From contig JACDOC010000026.1 in the NCBI GenBank assembly GCA_017656295.1, forward strand, positions 1-39,609: a stretch of DNA of 39,609 nucleotides, read 5' to 3'. Below, in pieces: positions 27,875 through 36,615 of this stretch; position 1 is the first letter of the stretch; every line of letters begins with the position of its first letter. A program made the position numbers and the translations under genes. Under the pieces are notes generated by a model. The model was not told the origin of the DNA and searched no databases. It saw nothing but the letters and a program-made list of their open reading frames with translations. Source of the stretch: Bacillus sp. (in: firmicutes) (lineage in GTDB: Bacteria; Bacillota; Bacilli; Bacillales; JACDOC01).

Positions 27875-28771
27875 ATGATGTTGAAGGATGGACAAATCAT
27901 TTCCAAACACCCGTTCCCATCCCCTCATCCGAATATACGGTTATTTCTAGTAACGTATTGGTCAAGGGGACTCAAAGTAAAAGGGTTGTTAGCCGAACCT
28001 AAAGATGAACGTTCTTACGATGGCTTTTTATATTTGCGAGGAGGGATAAAAAACGTTGGCAAAGTTCGGCCGGCTAGAATTATTCAATTCGCGGCGGAAG
28101 GGTTTATCGTGTTTGCCCCATTTTATCGAGGAAATCAAGGTGGAGAGGGGAACGAAGATTTTGCCGGCGATGATCGGCATGATGCGTTTTCCGGTTACGA
28201 ATTATTACGTCAACATCCACGGGTTAAAGAAGGGTGCATTCATATCTTTGGTTTTTCGCGCGGGGGAGTGATGGCATTGCTAACCGGGCTTGAGAAAAAG
28301 GATGCTGCATCTTTAGTCACTTGGGGCGGTGTATCCAATATGGTTTTAACGTATGAAGAACGGAAAGATTTACGGCGAATGATGAAGCGAGTGATTGGGG
28401 GAACGCCACGGAAGTATCCTGAACGCTATGCTTGGCGAACGCCGTTAAATCAAATGAATGAGTTGCATTGTCCTGTTTTAATTATTCATGGGGCAAAAGA
28501 TGAAAATGTCTCCATTCAACATGCCTATGAGTTAGAAGAAGCGTTGAAGCGCGAAGGAAAGTGCGTTGAAACGTGGTATTTTCCTACTTTTAATCACTAT
28601 TTTCCACCTGCAGTCAATCGAAAAGTTGTAAAAGAATTATGTCAATGGATGAAAAATCAAACGCTTTCATGGTACGATAATAGCAAGAATGATGAAGGGG
28701 AGAAGAAGTATGGGAATGCCGTTGGAATTACAAACGATAATCGTTACGAACGGTCAAGAAACACGAATTGA
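27875..28771 (+). CDS. ytmA: YtmA-family alpha/beta hydrolase (S9/prolyl-oligopeptidase-like)
   Basis: Cytosolic hydrolase with triad S128 (FGFSRGGVM), D209 (GAKDENVS) and H241 (FNHYFPP), and the family segments LRVKGLLAEP-like LKVKGLLAEPKDE and FYRGNQGGEGNEDFAG. The family ends near WMKN, about 257 residues. Here the frame runs on for about 40 residues (to 298), overlapping ytmB by 62 bases. TAA and TAG triplets lie at 28678-28683 in the +1 frame, so a small indel may have extended it. ATG 27875 or 27878 are both possible after TTGGAG. It is divergent from ytlA, with 96 bases between. Confidence 0.88.
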   Translation: MMLKDGQIISKHPFPSPHPNIRLFLVTYWSRGLKVKGLLAEPKDERSYDGFLYLRGGIKNVGKVRPARIIQFAAEGFIVFAPFYRGNQGGEGNEDFAGDDRHDAFSGYELLRQHPRVKEGCIHIFGFSRGGVMALLTGLEKKDAASLVTWGGVSNMVLTYEERKDLRRMMKRVIGGTPRKYPERYAWRTPLNQMNELHCPVLIIHGAKDENVSIQHAYELEEALKREGKCVETWYFPTFNHYFPPAVNRKVVKELCQWMKNQTLSWYDNSKNDEGEKKYGNAVGITNDNRYERSRNTN

Positions 28772-28961
28772 CGGAGAAGAAAAAAATTTGTTTCGATTAG
28801 AAAAAGAAGGATACCGGTTATACCCATTGGACGTACCGATGGATATTCGGAAAACGAAAGAAAGTGATTCAAGTGGAACGGCTATCATCCGCCGTTTGCA
28901 ATGGGAAAGTGGAAAAACCGTTATTTATTATGAATTAGTCTCATTAAATTCCACAAATTAA
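28710..28961 (+). CDS. ytmB: YtmB-like DUF2584 protein
   Basis: An 83-residue protein starting MGMPLELQTIIVTNGQE and ending YYELVSLNSTN, both typical of DUF2584. GGGGAGAAGAAG precedes ATG 28710; a longer frame from 28689 lacks support. It overlaps the extended ytmA end. Function unknown. Co-transcribed with ytmA. Confidence 0.85.
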   Translation: MGMPLELQTIIVTNGQETRIDGEEKNLFRLEKEGYRLYPLDVPMDIRKTKESDSSGTAIIRRLQWESGKTVIYYELVSLNSTN

Positions 28962-28992
28962 AAGAGGTCTCTTTTAGGAGACCTCTTTTTTC
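28961..28992. terminator. Bidirectional terminator between ytmB and pckA
   Basis: AAAGAGGTCTC / GAGACCTCTTT, 11 bp perfect, with T-runs on both sides (TTTTTTCTT on plus, TTTTAATTT on minus). Confidence 0.92.
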
Positions 28993-30576
28993 TTATTTTA
29001 ACGGACCGCCAAGTTGTTCGATTTCTGCTGGTACGTTAGAGAATTTTTTAAAGTTTTCACGGAATTTCGCTGCTAATTCTTTCGCTTTCTTTTCGTATGC
29101 TTCAGGGTCCGCCCAAGTTTTTTGTGGTTGAAGTACATCATCTGGAACACCTGGGACGTGAAGTGGAATTTCTAGGCCAAAAATTTCGTCTTTAATTGTT
29201 TCAACGTGATCTAATTCTCCTTCTAAGGCCGCTTGTACCATGGCGCGTGTATATGCTAGTTTCATACGGCTACCAACACCATATTCTCCACCTGTCCAAC
29301 CAGTGTTTACAAGGAATACTTTTACGTTGTGCTCATCGATTTTCTTACCCAGCATTTCTGCATACCGCGTCGCTGGTAATGGTAAGAATGGCGAACCAAA
29401 GCATGTGGAGAACGTTGCTTGTGGTGACGTAATTCCACGCTCTGTTCCCGCTAATTTGGATGTATAACCACTCAAGAAGTGATACATCGCTTGTTCTTTG
29501 GATAGTTTACTGATTGGTGGTAATACACCAAACGCATCCGCTGTTAAGAAGATGATTGTGTTTGGATGGCCGGCAATACTTGGATCAACAATGTTATCAA
29601 TCGCTTGAATTGGGTAAGCAGCCCGGGTATTTTCCGTTAACGTATTGTCATAGTAATTTGGTTCACGTGTCTCTTCATCTAAAATAACATTTTCTAAGAC
29701 AGAACCGAAACGAATCGCATCATAAATTTGTGGCTCTTTTTCACGAGATAATCCGATACATTTCGCGTAGCATCCACCTTCGATGTTAAACACACCGTTT
29801 GGACCCCAGCCATGCTCATCGTCACCGATTAAACGACGGTTTGGATCAGCGGATAAAGTCGTTTTACCCGTACCAGAAAGTCCGAAGAATAGCGCGACAT
29901 CTCCTTCTAAGCCAACGTTTGCTGAACAATGCATGGAAAGAATGTCTTGCTCTGGTAACATGTAATTCATTACAGAGAAAATCGATTTTTTCATTTCTCC
30001 AGCGTATTCAGTACCACCGATTAATACCGTACGACGTTCGAAAGAAATAATAATGAACGTTTCAGATCTTGTTCCATCCACTTCTGGATTGGCTTTAAAA
30101 TTCGGTGCAGAAATCACCGTAAATTCTGCATGGTGATTTTCTAGCTCTTCTTGTGTCGGGCGAATGAATAATTGATGGGCAAATAAGTTATGCCAAGCAT
30201 ATTCGTTTACGACTTGGATCGGCAAACGATATTTTTTATCAGCTCCGGCAAATCCTTTGAAGACAAAAATTTCGTCCTTTTCCTTTAAGTATTGAATAAC
30301 TTTATTATATAATTTATCAAATGCTTCTGGTGAAATTGGTTGGTTTACGGAACCCCAATCAATTTTATCTTTAACAGAAGGTTCTTCGACAATAAATTTG
30401 TCTTTAGGTGACCGACCTGTATATTTTCCTGTTTCTGCACGAACCGCTCCAGTAGAAGAAAGGACCCCTTCTCCACGGCTTAACACTTTTTCCACTAGTC
30501 GTGGAACTGATAATTGAACACGAACATTTTGACCAGTAAGCAACTCTTTTAAGTTCGAAAGACTAACAGAATTCAT
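28993..30576 (-). CDS. pckA: Phosphoenolpyruvate carboxykinase (ATP)
   Basis: Converts oxaloacetate and ATP to PEP in gluconeogenesis. Substrate loop TGRSPKDKF near residue 52, kinase-1 loop [14 protein letters not shown] with K238, kinase-2/metal site LIGDDEHGW, and the HCSANVG block. 527 residues, normal. AAGGAAGGG lies about 10 bases before the ATG. A match to the CcpN operator overlaps the probable -10, which fits glycolytic repression known for pckA in B. subtilis. Confidence 0.97.
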   Translation of the reverse strand: MNSVSLSNLKELLTGQNVRVQLSVPRLVEKVLSRGEGVLSSTGAVRAETGKYTGRSPKDKFIVEEPSVKDKIDWGSVNQPISPEAFDKLYNKVIQYLKEKDEIFVFKGFAGADKKYRLPIQVVNEYAWHNLFAHQLFIRPTQEELENHHAEFTVISAPNFKANPEVDGTRSETFIIISFERRTVLIGGTEYAGEMKKSIFSVMNYMLPEQDILSMHCSANVGLEGDVALFFGLSGTGKTTLSADPNRRLIGDDEHGWGPNGVFNIEGGCYAKCIGLSREKEPQIYDAIRFGSVLENVILDEETREPNYYDNTLTENTRAAYPIQAIDNIVDPSIAGHPNTIIFLTADAFGVLPPISKLSKEQAMYHFLSGYTSKLAGTERGITSPQATFSTCFGSPFLPLPATRYAEMLGKKIDEHNVKVFLVNTGWTGGEYGVGSRMKLAYTRAMVQAALEGELDHVETIKDEIFGLEIPLHVPGVPDDVLQPQKTWADPEAYEKKAKELAAKFRENFKKFSNVPAEIEQLGGPLK

Positions 30577-30643
30577 ACGGCGAAACCCTTCCTTTTCGTG
30601 ATTTTATAATGATATATCGTTAACCCCTTTGTTCCTTAAAAAC

Positions 30644-30654
30644 AGTATAACACA
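30644..30654 (-). promoter_or_regulatory. Candidate CcpN operator at the pckA promoter
   Basis: On the minus strand TGTGTTATACT fits the CcpN consensus TRTGHYATAYW at all 11 positions as I recall it. TATACT within it could be the -10. It lies 68 bases before the pckA start. The consensus is recalled, not searched. Confidence 0.6.
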
Positions 30655-30867
30655 TTTATGTAAATAATCTATACTATTTACAATATTTTTTTAAAATGTT
30701 TTATTTTTTGTCACAATTTCCTGTCTTTGTTTTGTCAGTAAGGGGAATTTTGTATTGTTTTTGTCACACTCTATATTATATTAGAACGAATGTGGAATGT
30801 AGCAGCTACTGTCTCTTGTTTTGTAAAAAGTAGACGAATAGACTCATACATCCTATAGTTGACATTT

Positions 30868-30955
30868 GGACAAAATGTTCATTTTGTGGACAAACGAAGA
30901 CAATTCACGGACAATATGATCATTACAAGGACCTTTTTCAAAAGTAATCAGACAA
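30868..30955 (+). repeat. Helically phased RGACAA repeats
   Basis: RGACAA occurs at 30868, 30888, 30898, 30909 and 30950, with a partial GGACC at 30929. Spacings are 20, 10, 11, 20 and 21, that is, multiples of about 10.5. ACAAAATG-TT-CATTTTGT, a perfect 8-bp palindrome, spans 30870-30887 and joins the first two. It lies between the divergent pckA and metK promoters and is not part of any gene. Confidence 0.6.
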
Positions 30956-31021
30956 TTTTAGTGTTCATCAAAGCAATCACACATTGGCATGATTTTGCTG
31001 TATAAAAATATGAAAATTTTG

Positions 31022-31051
31022 TTGACATGCTTTGACAAAATACGATAAGAT
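31022..31051 (+). promoter_or_regulatory. Probable metK promoter
   Basis: TTGACA (31022-31027), 18 bases, TAAGAT (31046-31051). A second TTTGACA follows 10 bases after the first. It leads into the SAM riboswitch. Confidence 0.6.
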
Positions 31052-31068
31052 TTTACCTTGAACGGATA

Positions 31069-31209
31069 CTCTTATCCCGAGCTGGTGGAGGGACAGGCCC
31101 TATGAAACCCAGCAACCTGCTCATTGAGGGAGATGGGATTTTCGAGACTATCCCATATTCCGAGCAAAGGTGCTAACCTGTTGCAAGGCGAGGCCTTGAA
31201 CGATAAGAG
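31069..31209 (+). ncRNA. SAM-I riboswitch (S-box)
   Basis: P1 stem CTCTTAT (31069-31075) pairs with ATAAGAG (31203-31209). Inside are the S-box signatures: CCGAGCTGGTGGAGGGA, GGCCCTATGAAACCC, AGCAACC, AAGGTGCTAACCTG and GCAAGGCGAG. A terminator follows at 31232. SAM binding would favour termination, lowering metK expression. Confidence 0.96.
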
Positions 31210-31231
31210 TGAAAGGCATGATGACACAATC

Positions 31232-31276
31232 AACCTTTCCTCTAGAAGATATTTAAAAAGGAAAGGTTTTTTTATT
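31232..31276 (+). terminator. Riboswitch-controlled terminator
   Basis: AACCTTTCC / GGAAAGGTT (31232-31240, 31260-31268) followed by seven-odd T. The hairpin can be opened by pairing with upstream riboswitch strands. Between it and metK lie about 240 bases with no gene and no further clear structure. Confidence 0.9.
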
Positions 31277-31518
31277 TTGCCAAAGAATCGTGCCTTTAAT
31301 GCAAACGCCACTTCTTTTCACATTGATAAAAATGATAGGTTTACTTCATACTACTAAGGGAAATGAGTACCGTGACGATGAAGCAGTAAAAGATACGGGC
31401 ATGAAAGGACCAATGAATGAACAGGTGCATATGTTACATTACCGTTTTATGCGTTGGTTCAATGACTCGAGGGAGCTGCTGCTTTTTTAAAAAATCATAA
31501 CAAAGGAGGATCCATCAG

Positions 31519-32721
31519 ATGACAAAGAAACGTCGTCTTTTTACGTCTGAATCTGTTACAGAAGGTCATCCAGATAAGATTTGTGACCAAATTTCTGACG
31601 CCATTCTTGACGCTATTTTAGCAAAAGATCCAAATGCTCGTGTTGCATGTGAAACTTCTGTAACAACTGGTTTAGTACTTGTAAGCGGAGAAATTACAAC
31701 ATCCACGTATGTCGATATTCCAAAAATTGTTCGTGAAACAGTTAAAGAAATTGGTTACACTCGTGCGAAATATGGTTTCGATGCGGAAACTTGTGCCGTA
31801 TTGACTTCTATCGATGAACAATCCCCTGACATTGCGATGGGTGTTGACAGAGCGTTAGAAGCACGTGAAGGACAAATGACAGATGAAGAAATCGAAGCAA
31901 TTGGTGCGGGCGACCAAGGGTTAATGTTTGGTTTTGCATGTAACGAAACGAAAGAATTAATGCCATTACCAATTTCCCTTGCACACAAATTAGCTCGTCG
32001 TCTTACAGAAGTTCGTAAAGAAGAAATTCTTCCATACTTACGTCCAGACGGAAAAACGCAAGTGACGGTTGAATACGATGAAAATGACAAACCGGTTCGA
32101 ATTGATACAATCGTTGTATCTACACAACATCACCCAGAAATTAGCTTAGATCAAATTCAACGTAATATTAAAGAATATGTTATCGAGCCAGTTGTTCCAA
32201 AAGAACTGATCGATGAAAATACGAAATATTTCATCAACCCAACAGGACGTTTCGTCATCGGTGGTCCTCAAGGTGATGCTGGATTAACAGGACGTAAAAT
32301 TATTGTTGACACGTACGGTGGATACGCTCGTCACGGCGGTGGTGCATTCTCTGGTAAGGACCCAACAAAAGTTGACCGCTCTGCAGCATATGCTGCTCGT
32401 TACGTAGCGAAAAACATCGTAGCAGCTGGTCTTGCAGATAAATGTGAAGTTCAACTTGCATATGCCATCGGTGTTGCGAAACCAGTATCAATTTCTATTG
32501 ATACATTCGGTACTGGAAAAGTATCTGAAGACGTATTAATCGAAGTCGTTCGTAACAACTTCGACCTACGTCCAGCTGGTATTATTAAAATGCTTGACCT
32601 TCGTCGCCCTATTTATAAACAAACAGCGGCATACGGTCACTTCGGACGCAACGACCTTGACCTTCCATGGGAGCGTACCGATAAAGCAGAAGCTCTTCGT
32701 GAGCAAGCTTTAAATCAATAA
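31519..32721 (+). CDS. metK: S-adenosylmethionine synthetase
   Basis: Makes SAM from methionine and [19 protein letters not shown] near residue 15 (ATP/Mg), [10 protein letters not shown] hexapeptide region near 130, and [17 protein letters not shown]-loop-like near 275 are all intact. 400 residues. AAAGGAGG lies 9 bases before the ATG. Feedback-controlled by the upstream SAM-I riboswitch. Confidence 0.98.
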   Translation: MTKKRRLFTSESVTEGHPDKICDQISDAILDAILAKDPNARVACETSVTTGLVLVSGEITTSTYVDIPKIVRETVKEIGYTRAKYGFDAETCAVLTSIDEQSPDIAMGVDRALEAREGQMTDEEIEAIGAGDQGLMFGFACNETKELMPLPISLAHKLARRLTEVRKEEILPYLRPDGKTQVTVEYDENDKPVRIDTIVVSTQHHPEISLDQIQRNIKEYVIEPVVPKELIDENTKYFINPTGRFVIGGPQGDAGLTGRKIIVDTYGGYARHGGGAFSGKDPTKVDRSAAYAARYVAKNIVAAGLADKCEVQLAYAIGVAKPVSISIDTFGTGKVSEDVLIEVVRNNFDLRPAGIIKMLDLRRPIYKQTAAYGHFGRNDLDLPWERTDKAEALREQALNQ

Positions 32722-32733
32722 TAATGAAGGACT

Positions 32734-32775
32734 AAAAAGAGCTATCTCCTTGATTAGGATATAGCTCTTTTTCTT
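32734..32775 (+). terminator. Terminator of metK
   Basis: AAAAGAGCTAT pairs with ATAGCTCTTTT around an interior TCCTTGATTAGGAT, followed by TTCTTTT. Confidence 0.88.
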
Positions 32776-32921
32776 TTCTGGAATTATGAAAAGGCTCTAT
32801 AATAATTGTTAGGGTTTAGGCACAATTTAGGGTAAAAAAAGAATAAAATTGTTAAACATGAATCATGGTCATTTTTTGCACAGATTATCAATTCCCCACA
32901 TCATCCATTTTCGTTATCGTA

Positions 32922-33047
32922 CTACTTCGTTTTAATCGAGAGTTTCATTTTTCTTCTTTTTTTTAATCCCGAACCAATCAATAATTCATACATAACTGGA
33001 ACAACAACTAGTGTCAGCAGCGTTGAAACCGTTAAACCACCGAAGAT
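32922..33047 (-). pseudogene. C-terminal remnant of an RND efflux transporter
   Basis: About 41 codons on the minus strand read KIFGGLTVSTLLTLVVVPVM then YELLIGSGLKKRRKMKLSIKTK and a stop at 32922. IFGGL-TVSTLLTLVVVPVMYEL is the last-helix signature of AcrB/SwrC-type RND proteins. The other roughly 1000 residues are absent; beyond 33047 the sequence is non-coding. Confidence 0.8.
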
Positions 33048-33700
33048 TTTTCAATGAAAACTTTGTGAAAAATGACATACTTTTTTCCTCCAACCTTATT
33101 ATTTTTATGTGGAAGATTAATCCAAAAGTCACACCTTCAACTCTAACAATATATAAACGTCATGTTGTTTATGTTGGTTTTTTGAAAATTTTCCTAAAGA
33201 TGATTGGAGGATAAATATCTAAAAACCGAAAGATATGAATAGATGCTACACATCTAAAAGGTGGAGGATTTGGAAGATAATAAAAAAGACATTATTAAAA
33301 TTGATTACAAAAGTTGACACTAGTAGTAGGTTTATTTAAGGTGTTGTTTAATCATCTTTTTTATGGTCATGAATCTGATTCATCCCAGTATTAAGAACAT
33401 TACATAGAAGGAAATTTCTTTAACTTATAGAGTAGAAGTTTCTTTGAATTTTAGTTTATTTGGATTGTCCCAGGAACAAATGATTTCTTCGTAAAAGTGA
33501 TAATACACAATAGTGCATGACAAAGTTTAAAACTAGGTATTGGAAAGCAGAAGAATTCTATATAAACACGGTTGCTCCTAAAAAACCACCGATTTAGTAC
33601 TAATGGGATAGGATATGGTACAACTACCGCACTTGTCTAAAGGAGGGAACTAAAGTCCCCCTTTTTGATGCCGTTATTTCTCAGAAAATGGATACAATAA
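33048..33700 (+). other. AT-rich stretch with no gene; terminator-like hairpin at its right end
   Basis: No credible coding frame; a 67-codon frame at 33011-33214 has no ribosome site and overlaps the RND remnant antisense. At 33642-33668 AAAGGAGGGA / TCCCCCTTT with one mismatch, then TTTTT, resembles a plus-strand terminator with no intact gene ahead of it. This is where I would expect asnB and ytnA in the B. subtilis order. Confidence 0.45.
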
Positions 33701-34231
33701 TTAAGAGGATGATTCGGTAGGATTCATTAATGATTTATAATACTGCCCTTTTTCGACATATTCCCGGGAAATTCTCTCCATTTCTTTTATATCTTCTTCC
33801 GTTAACTCCCGAATCACTTTTGCTGGGCGCCCGAAAGCGAGGGTGTTTGGCGGAATTTTTTTCCCTTGTGGTACAAGGCTTCCCGCACCGATAAACGCAC
33901 CTTCTCCAATTTCTGCACCGTCTAAAATGATGGAGCCCATGCCAATGAGTGCTTTTTTACGAATGATACAGCTATGTAGAATGACTTGGTGACCAACGGT
34001 GACCTCATCTTCAATGATGAGTGGATTGTTAGGACTTTGGTGTAATACACTATTATCTTGAATATTGACTTTGTTGCCGATGATGGTTGGGGCAACATCT
34101 CCTCGAATGACCGTATTGTACCAAATACTACTATAATCACCGATTTGTACATCGCCCGTTATCGTCACGTAATCAGCGATAAATGCAGTATCGGAAATTT
34201 GTGGAAACTTTCCTTTGTACGGGTAGATCAT
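33701..34231 (-). CDS. ytoA: Gamma-carbonic-anhydrase-like hexapeptide-repeat protein
   Basis: 176-residue left-handed beta-helix protein of the YrdA/PaaY/gamma-CA type. Hexapeptide turns include AFIADYVTITGDVQIGDYS, WYNTVIRGDVAPTIIG and IQDNSVLH. Candidate metal histidines are in VLHQ, VGHQVILH. The C-terminal helix ERISREYVEKGQYYK closes the trimer in relatives. Whether it has carbonic anhydrase activity cannot be told. It is divergent from ytpA. Confidence 0.9.
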   Translation of the reverse strand: MIYPYKGKFPQISDTAFIADYVTITGDVQIGDYSSIWYNTVIRGDVAPTIIGNKVNIQDNSVLHQSPNNPLIIEDEVTVGHQVILHSCIIRKKALIGMGSIILDGAEIGEGAFIGAGSLVPQGKKIPPNTLAFGRPAKVIRELTEEDIKEMERISREYVEKGQYYKSLMNPTESSS

Positions 34232-34286
34232 TTTATTCGCCTCACTTTTCTTGATTTGATCTTACTTTTTATTGTAATGGAAAAGG

Positions 34287-34318
34287 AACGAGTGACGGAA
34301 GTCATGGCTCGTTTTATT
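34287..34318 (+). other. Hairpin with T tract in the ytpA leader
   Basis: AACGAG / CTCGTT outer stem and TGAC / GTCA inner stem capped by GGAA, then TTATTT. It lies 59 bases before ytpA and points the same way, so it could be an attenuator, or the terminator of a lost gene. Confidence 0.45.
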
Positions 34319-34376
34319 TGGTTACATATACTATAATTTTACACAAATTAAAAATTTTTTACGGAGGGACCACGAT

Positions 34377-35174
34377 ATGTGGAGATGGGAAGCGGAACAA
34401 GCAAAAGGGGTTATTGTGATTGTTCATGGAGCATTTGAACACCATGGGCGGTACGGTTGGTTAACGGAAATGTTTCGGTTAAACGGTTTTCATGTCGTGA
34501 TGGGGGATTTACCTGGCCAAGGAGTAACAAGTCGTTCAAGACGAGGACATATTAATAAGTTTGACGAATATATTATTGAAGTGAAAGATTGGATTCAGGA
34601 AGCGTATAAATTTGAATTGCCTGTTTTTTTACTCGGGCATAGTATGGGTGGTTTAGTTTCCATTCGTTTGTTACAAGAAGAACATATGAATTTGGCTGGA
34701 GTCGTATTATCATCACCTTGTTTAGGACTTGTACATACTCCGTCAAAACTTCTTAATATCCTCTCTCACGGCTTCAATATCGTGTTTCCGAAGTTACGAA
34801 TAAATGCAGGAATAACGGTAGAAATGGCCACTCGTAATGAAGAAGTATGGGATGTTGATAAAAACGATTCTTTGTATGTAACGAAAGTGTCGGTTCGTTG
34901 GTACCGAGAACTAGTTAAAGGTATTGAGCTTGCTTTCACAAATCTGTCGAAATTCCCAGACGTTCCGCTTTTGGTCATGCAAAGCGGAGATGATAAAATT
35001 GTAAATAAAATAGCTGTTCAGCATTGGTTTAACGAAGTAGCGTTGACCGAAAAAACGTATAAAGAATGGCCGAGCTGTTATCACGAAATTTTTAATGAAC
35101 CGGAACGAGAGCAAGTATTCAATTTTACGATGAACTTTTTACAAAATCGATTACAACAAGTACAAGCAAAATAG
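34377..35174 (+). CDS. ytpA: YtpA-like alpha/beta hydrolase (lysophospholipase type)
   Basis: 265 residues. Oxyanion region IVHGAFEHHGRYGWL, nucleophile S89 (GHSMGG), acid D205/D206 (SGDDKIV) and H236 (CYHEIFNE). This is the monoglyceride-lipase/lysophospholipase pattern. In B. subtilis YtpA is a phospholipase tied to the antibiotic bacilysocin and shares an operon with ytpB, as here (21 bases apart). GGAGGG precedes the ATG. Product identity in this organism is inferred. Confidence 0.9.
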   Translation: MWRWEAEQAKGVIVIVHGAFEHHGRYGWLTEMFRLNGFHVVMGDLPGQGVTSRSRRGHINKFDEYIIEVKDWIQEAYKFELPVFLLGHSMGGLVSIRLLQEEHMNLAGVVLSSPCLGLVHTPSKLLNILSHGFNIVFPKLRINAGITVEMATRNEEVWDVDKNDSLYVTKVSVRWYRELVKGIELAFTNLSKFPDVPLLVMQSGDDKIVNKIAVQHWFNEVALTEKTYKEWPSCYHEIFNEPEREQVFNFTMNFLQNRLQQVQAK

Positions 35175-35195
35175 TCCGAGCTAGAGGTGAAAAAG

Positions 35196-36296
35196 ATGTC
35201 AATTCCATCAGAACCATTTACGCTGATGCGGAAAGTGTATCGCCACATTCTGCCGGTCGTACATGAACAGCTCGCTTATTGGAAGGAACGAGCCGCAGAG
35301 ATTCCGAATGAAGAGTTACGAAAACAAGCATTGGCGAGTATTGAACATAAATCGTTCCATTGTGAAGGTGGTTCGATCTTAGCCTTACTTGCGTTAGAAC
35401 ATCGAAAACTCGCGATCCAATTTATTGTGGCGTATCAAACGATTAGTGATTACTTAGATAATTTATGCGACCGAAGCACGTCTCTAGACCCCGACGATTT
35501 CGCGGCCCTTCATGAATCGATGCAACATGCGTTAACGTTAGAAGATGTTAATGTGAATTATTATCGGTTTCGAGAGGACCAAGATGACGGAGGATATTTA
35601 AAAGAACTCGTGCAAACATGCCAATCGGTGCTAAAACGATTACCTGCCTATGAAACGATTGAACCGTATATTAAAGAACTATGTCAATATTATTGTGATT
35701 TGCAAATACATAAACACGTTCGCCATGAAGAACGCGAGTCACGGCTTCAAAATTGGTTTGCTACCTATCAATCGCAATTGCCTCCGATGGCATGGTATGA
35801 GTTTTCCGCATGTTCAGGCTCGACGTTGGGCGTTTTTTGTTTAGTCTCTTATGCATTTCGTTCTGATTTTCAAAAAGAGCATGCGCAAATGATTCGCGAT
35901 GGCTATTTCCCATACATTCAAGGTCTCCATATATTGCTTGATTATTTCATCGACCAAGAAGAAGACCGAAAAGGTGGAGATTTAAACTTTTGTTTTTACT
36001 ACGACAATGAAGAACAATTATTTGAACGATTAACCCACTTTTTACGGCAAGCAGATTATCATACACGTCATCTTCCACATCAAAAATTTCACCAACTCAT
36101 TAATCGAGGGTTGTTAGGAGTTTATTTGTCAGATGAAAAAGTCCGTAAACAACGCAACGTGTTACCGATTGCCAAAAAAGTGATGAAGTCAGGTGGCTTT
36201 TATAGCTACTTCTTTTACCTCAATGGTCGATTGTATCGAAGTGTGTTGAAACGATGGGGGAAATTGTCTGGAAAGATGGCGAGCGTTCATTCGTAA
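35196..36296 (+). CDS. ytpB: Tetraprenyl-beta-curcumene synthase
   Basis: 366-residue DUF2600 class IB terpene synthase; B. subtilis YtpB cyclises tetraprenyl diphosphate to tetraprenyl-beta-curcumene for C35 sesquarterpenes. The Asp-rich Mg site is TISDYLDNLCDRS, and a second acid cluster lies in LLDYFIDQEEDRKGGDLNF. No classical DDxxD, which is expected for this large family. AGAGGTGAAA sits before ATG 35196; the in-frame GTG 35187 is the ribosome site itself. The partner cyclase SqhC is not in the window. Confidence 0.93.
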   Translation: MSIPSEPFTLMRKVYRHILPVVHEQLAYWKERAAEIPNEELRKQALASIEHKSFHCEGGSILALLALEHRKLAIQFIVAYQTISDYLDNLCDRSTSLDPDDFAALHESMQHALTLEDVNVNYYRFREDQDDGGYLKELVQTCQSVLKRLPAYETIEPYIKELCQYYCDLQIHKHVRHEERESRLQNWFATYQSQLPPMAWYEFSACSGSTLGVFCLVSYAFRSDFQKEHAQMIRDGYFPYIQGLHILLDYFIDQEEDRKGGDLNFCFYYDNEEQLFERLTHFLRQADYHTRHLPHQKFHQLINRGLLGVYLSDEKVRKQRNVLPIAKKVMKSGGFYSYFFYLNGRLYRSVLKRWGKLSGKMASVHS

Positions 36297-36319
36297 AGAT
36301 CTAGAATTTTATTATCAAA

Positions 36320-36354
36320 ATGGCGTGCAACATGAGGTTGGCACGTCATTTTTG
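36320..36354 (+). terminator. Terminator of ytpAB
   Basis: ATGGCGTGC / GCACGTCAT (9 bp, one G-U) then TTTTTG. Confidence 0.8.
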
Positions 36355-36615
36355 TCATACGAATAAGGAGGGATGAAAGAAAAAATCAGGGAAAGCCTTA
36401 ATTTTTCTCTAGTTTGCTTGAACGGATGAAAGGTGTCGTAGGTTATAATTCTTTTTGCTTTTTTATTTGACAACCAATTTTTTAAACATACTCAACATTA
36501 TTTTTCGGACACTTTTTTACTATTAGGGCTTTACCGGCTCTTGGTATTTTTAAACAATAATCATGTTAAACATGAAGAAGTTCGACACCGTTCATATCAA
36601 TTGCGCGTTTTTCCT

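Noticed and set aside
27779-27928. N-terminal extension of the YtlA lipoprotein
   Set aside because: It would place residues before a clear signal peptide and lipobox and overlap ytmA.
29196-30050. Several frames antisense to pckA
   Set aside because: All are shadows; pckA is complete and full length.
30577-31021. A possible small RNA gene between pckA and metK
   Set aside because: No promoter-terminator pair could be found; only operator-like elements are visible.
31290-31490. A 66-codon frame in the metK leader
   Set aside because: No ribosome site, starts in the riboswitch terminator's wake and has no protein-like pattern.
34058-34336. A 92-codon frame antisense to ytoA
   Set aside because: A shadow of ytoA with no ribosome site; part covers the divergent promoter.
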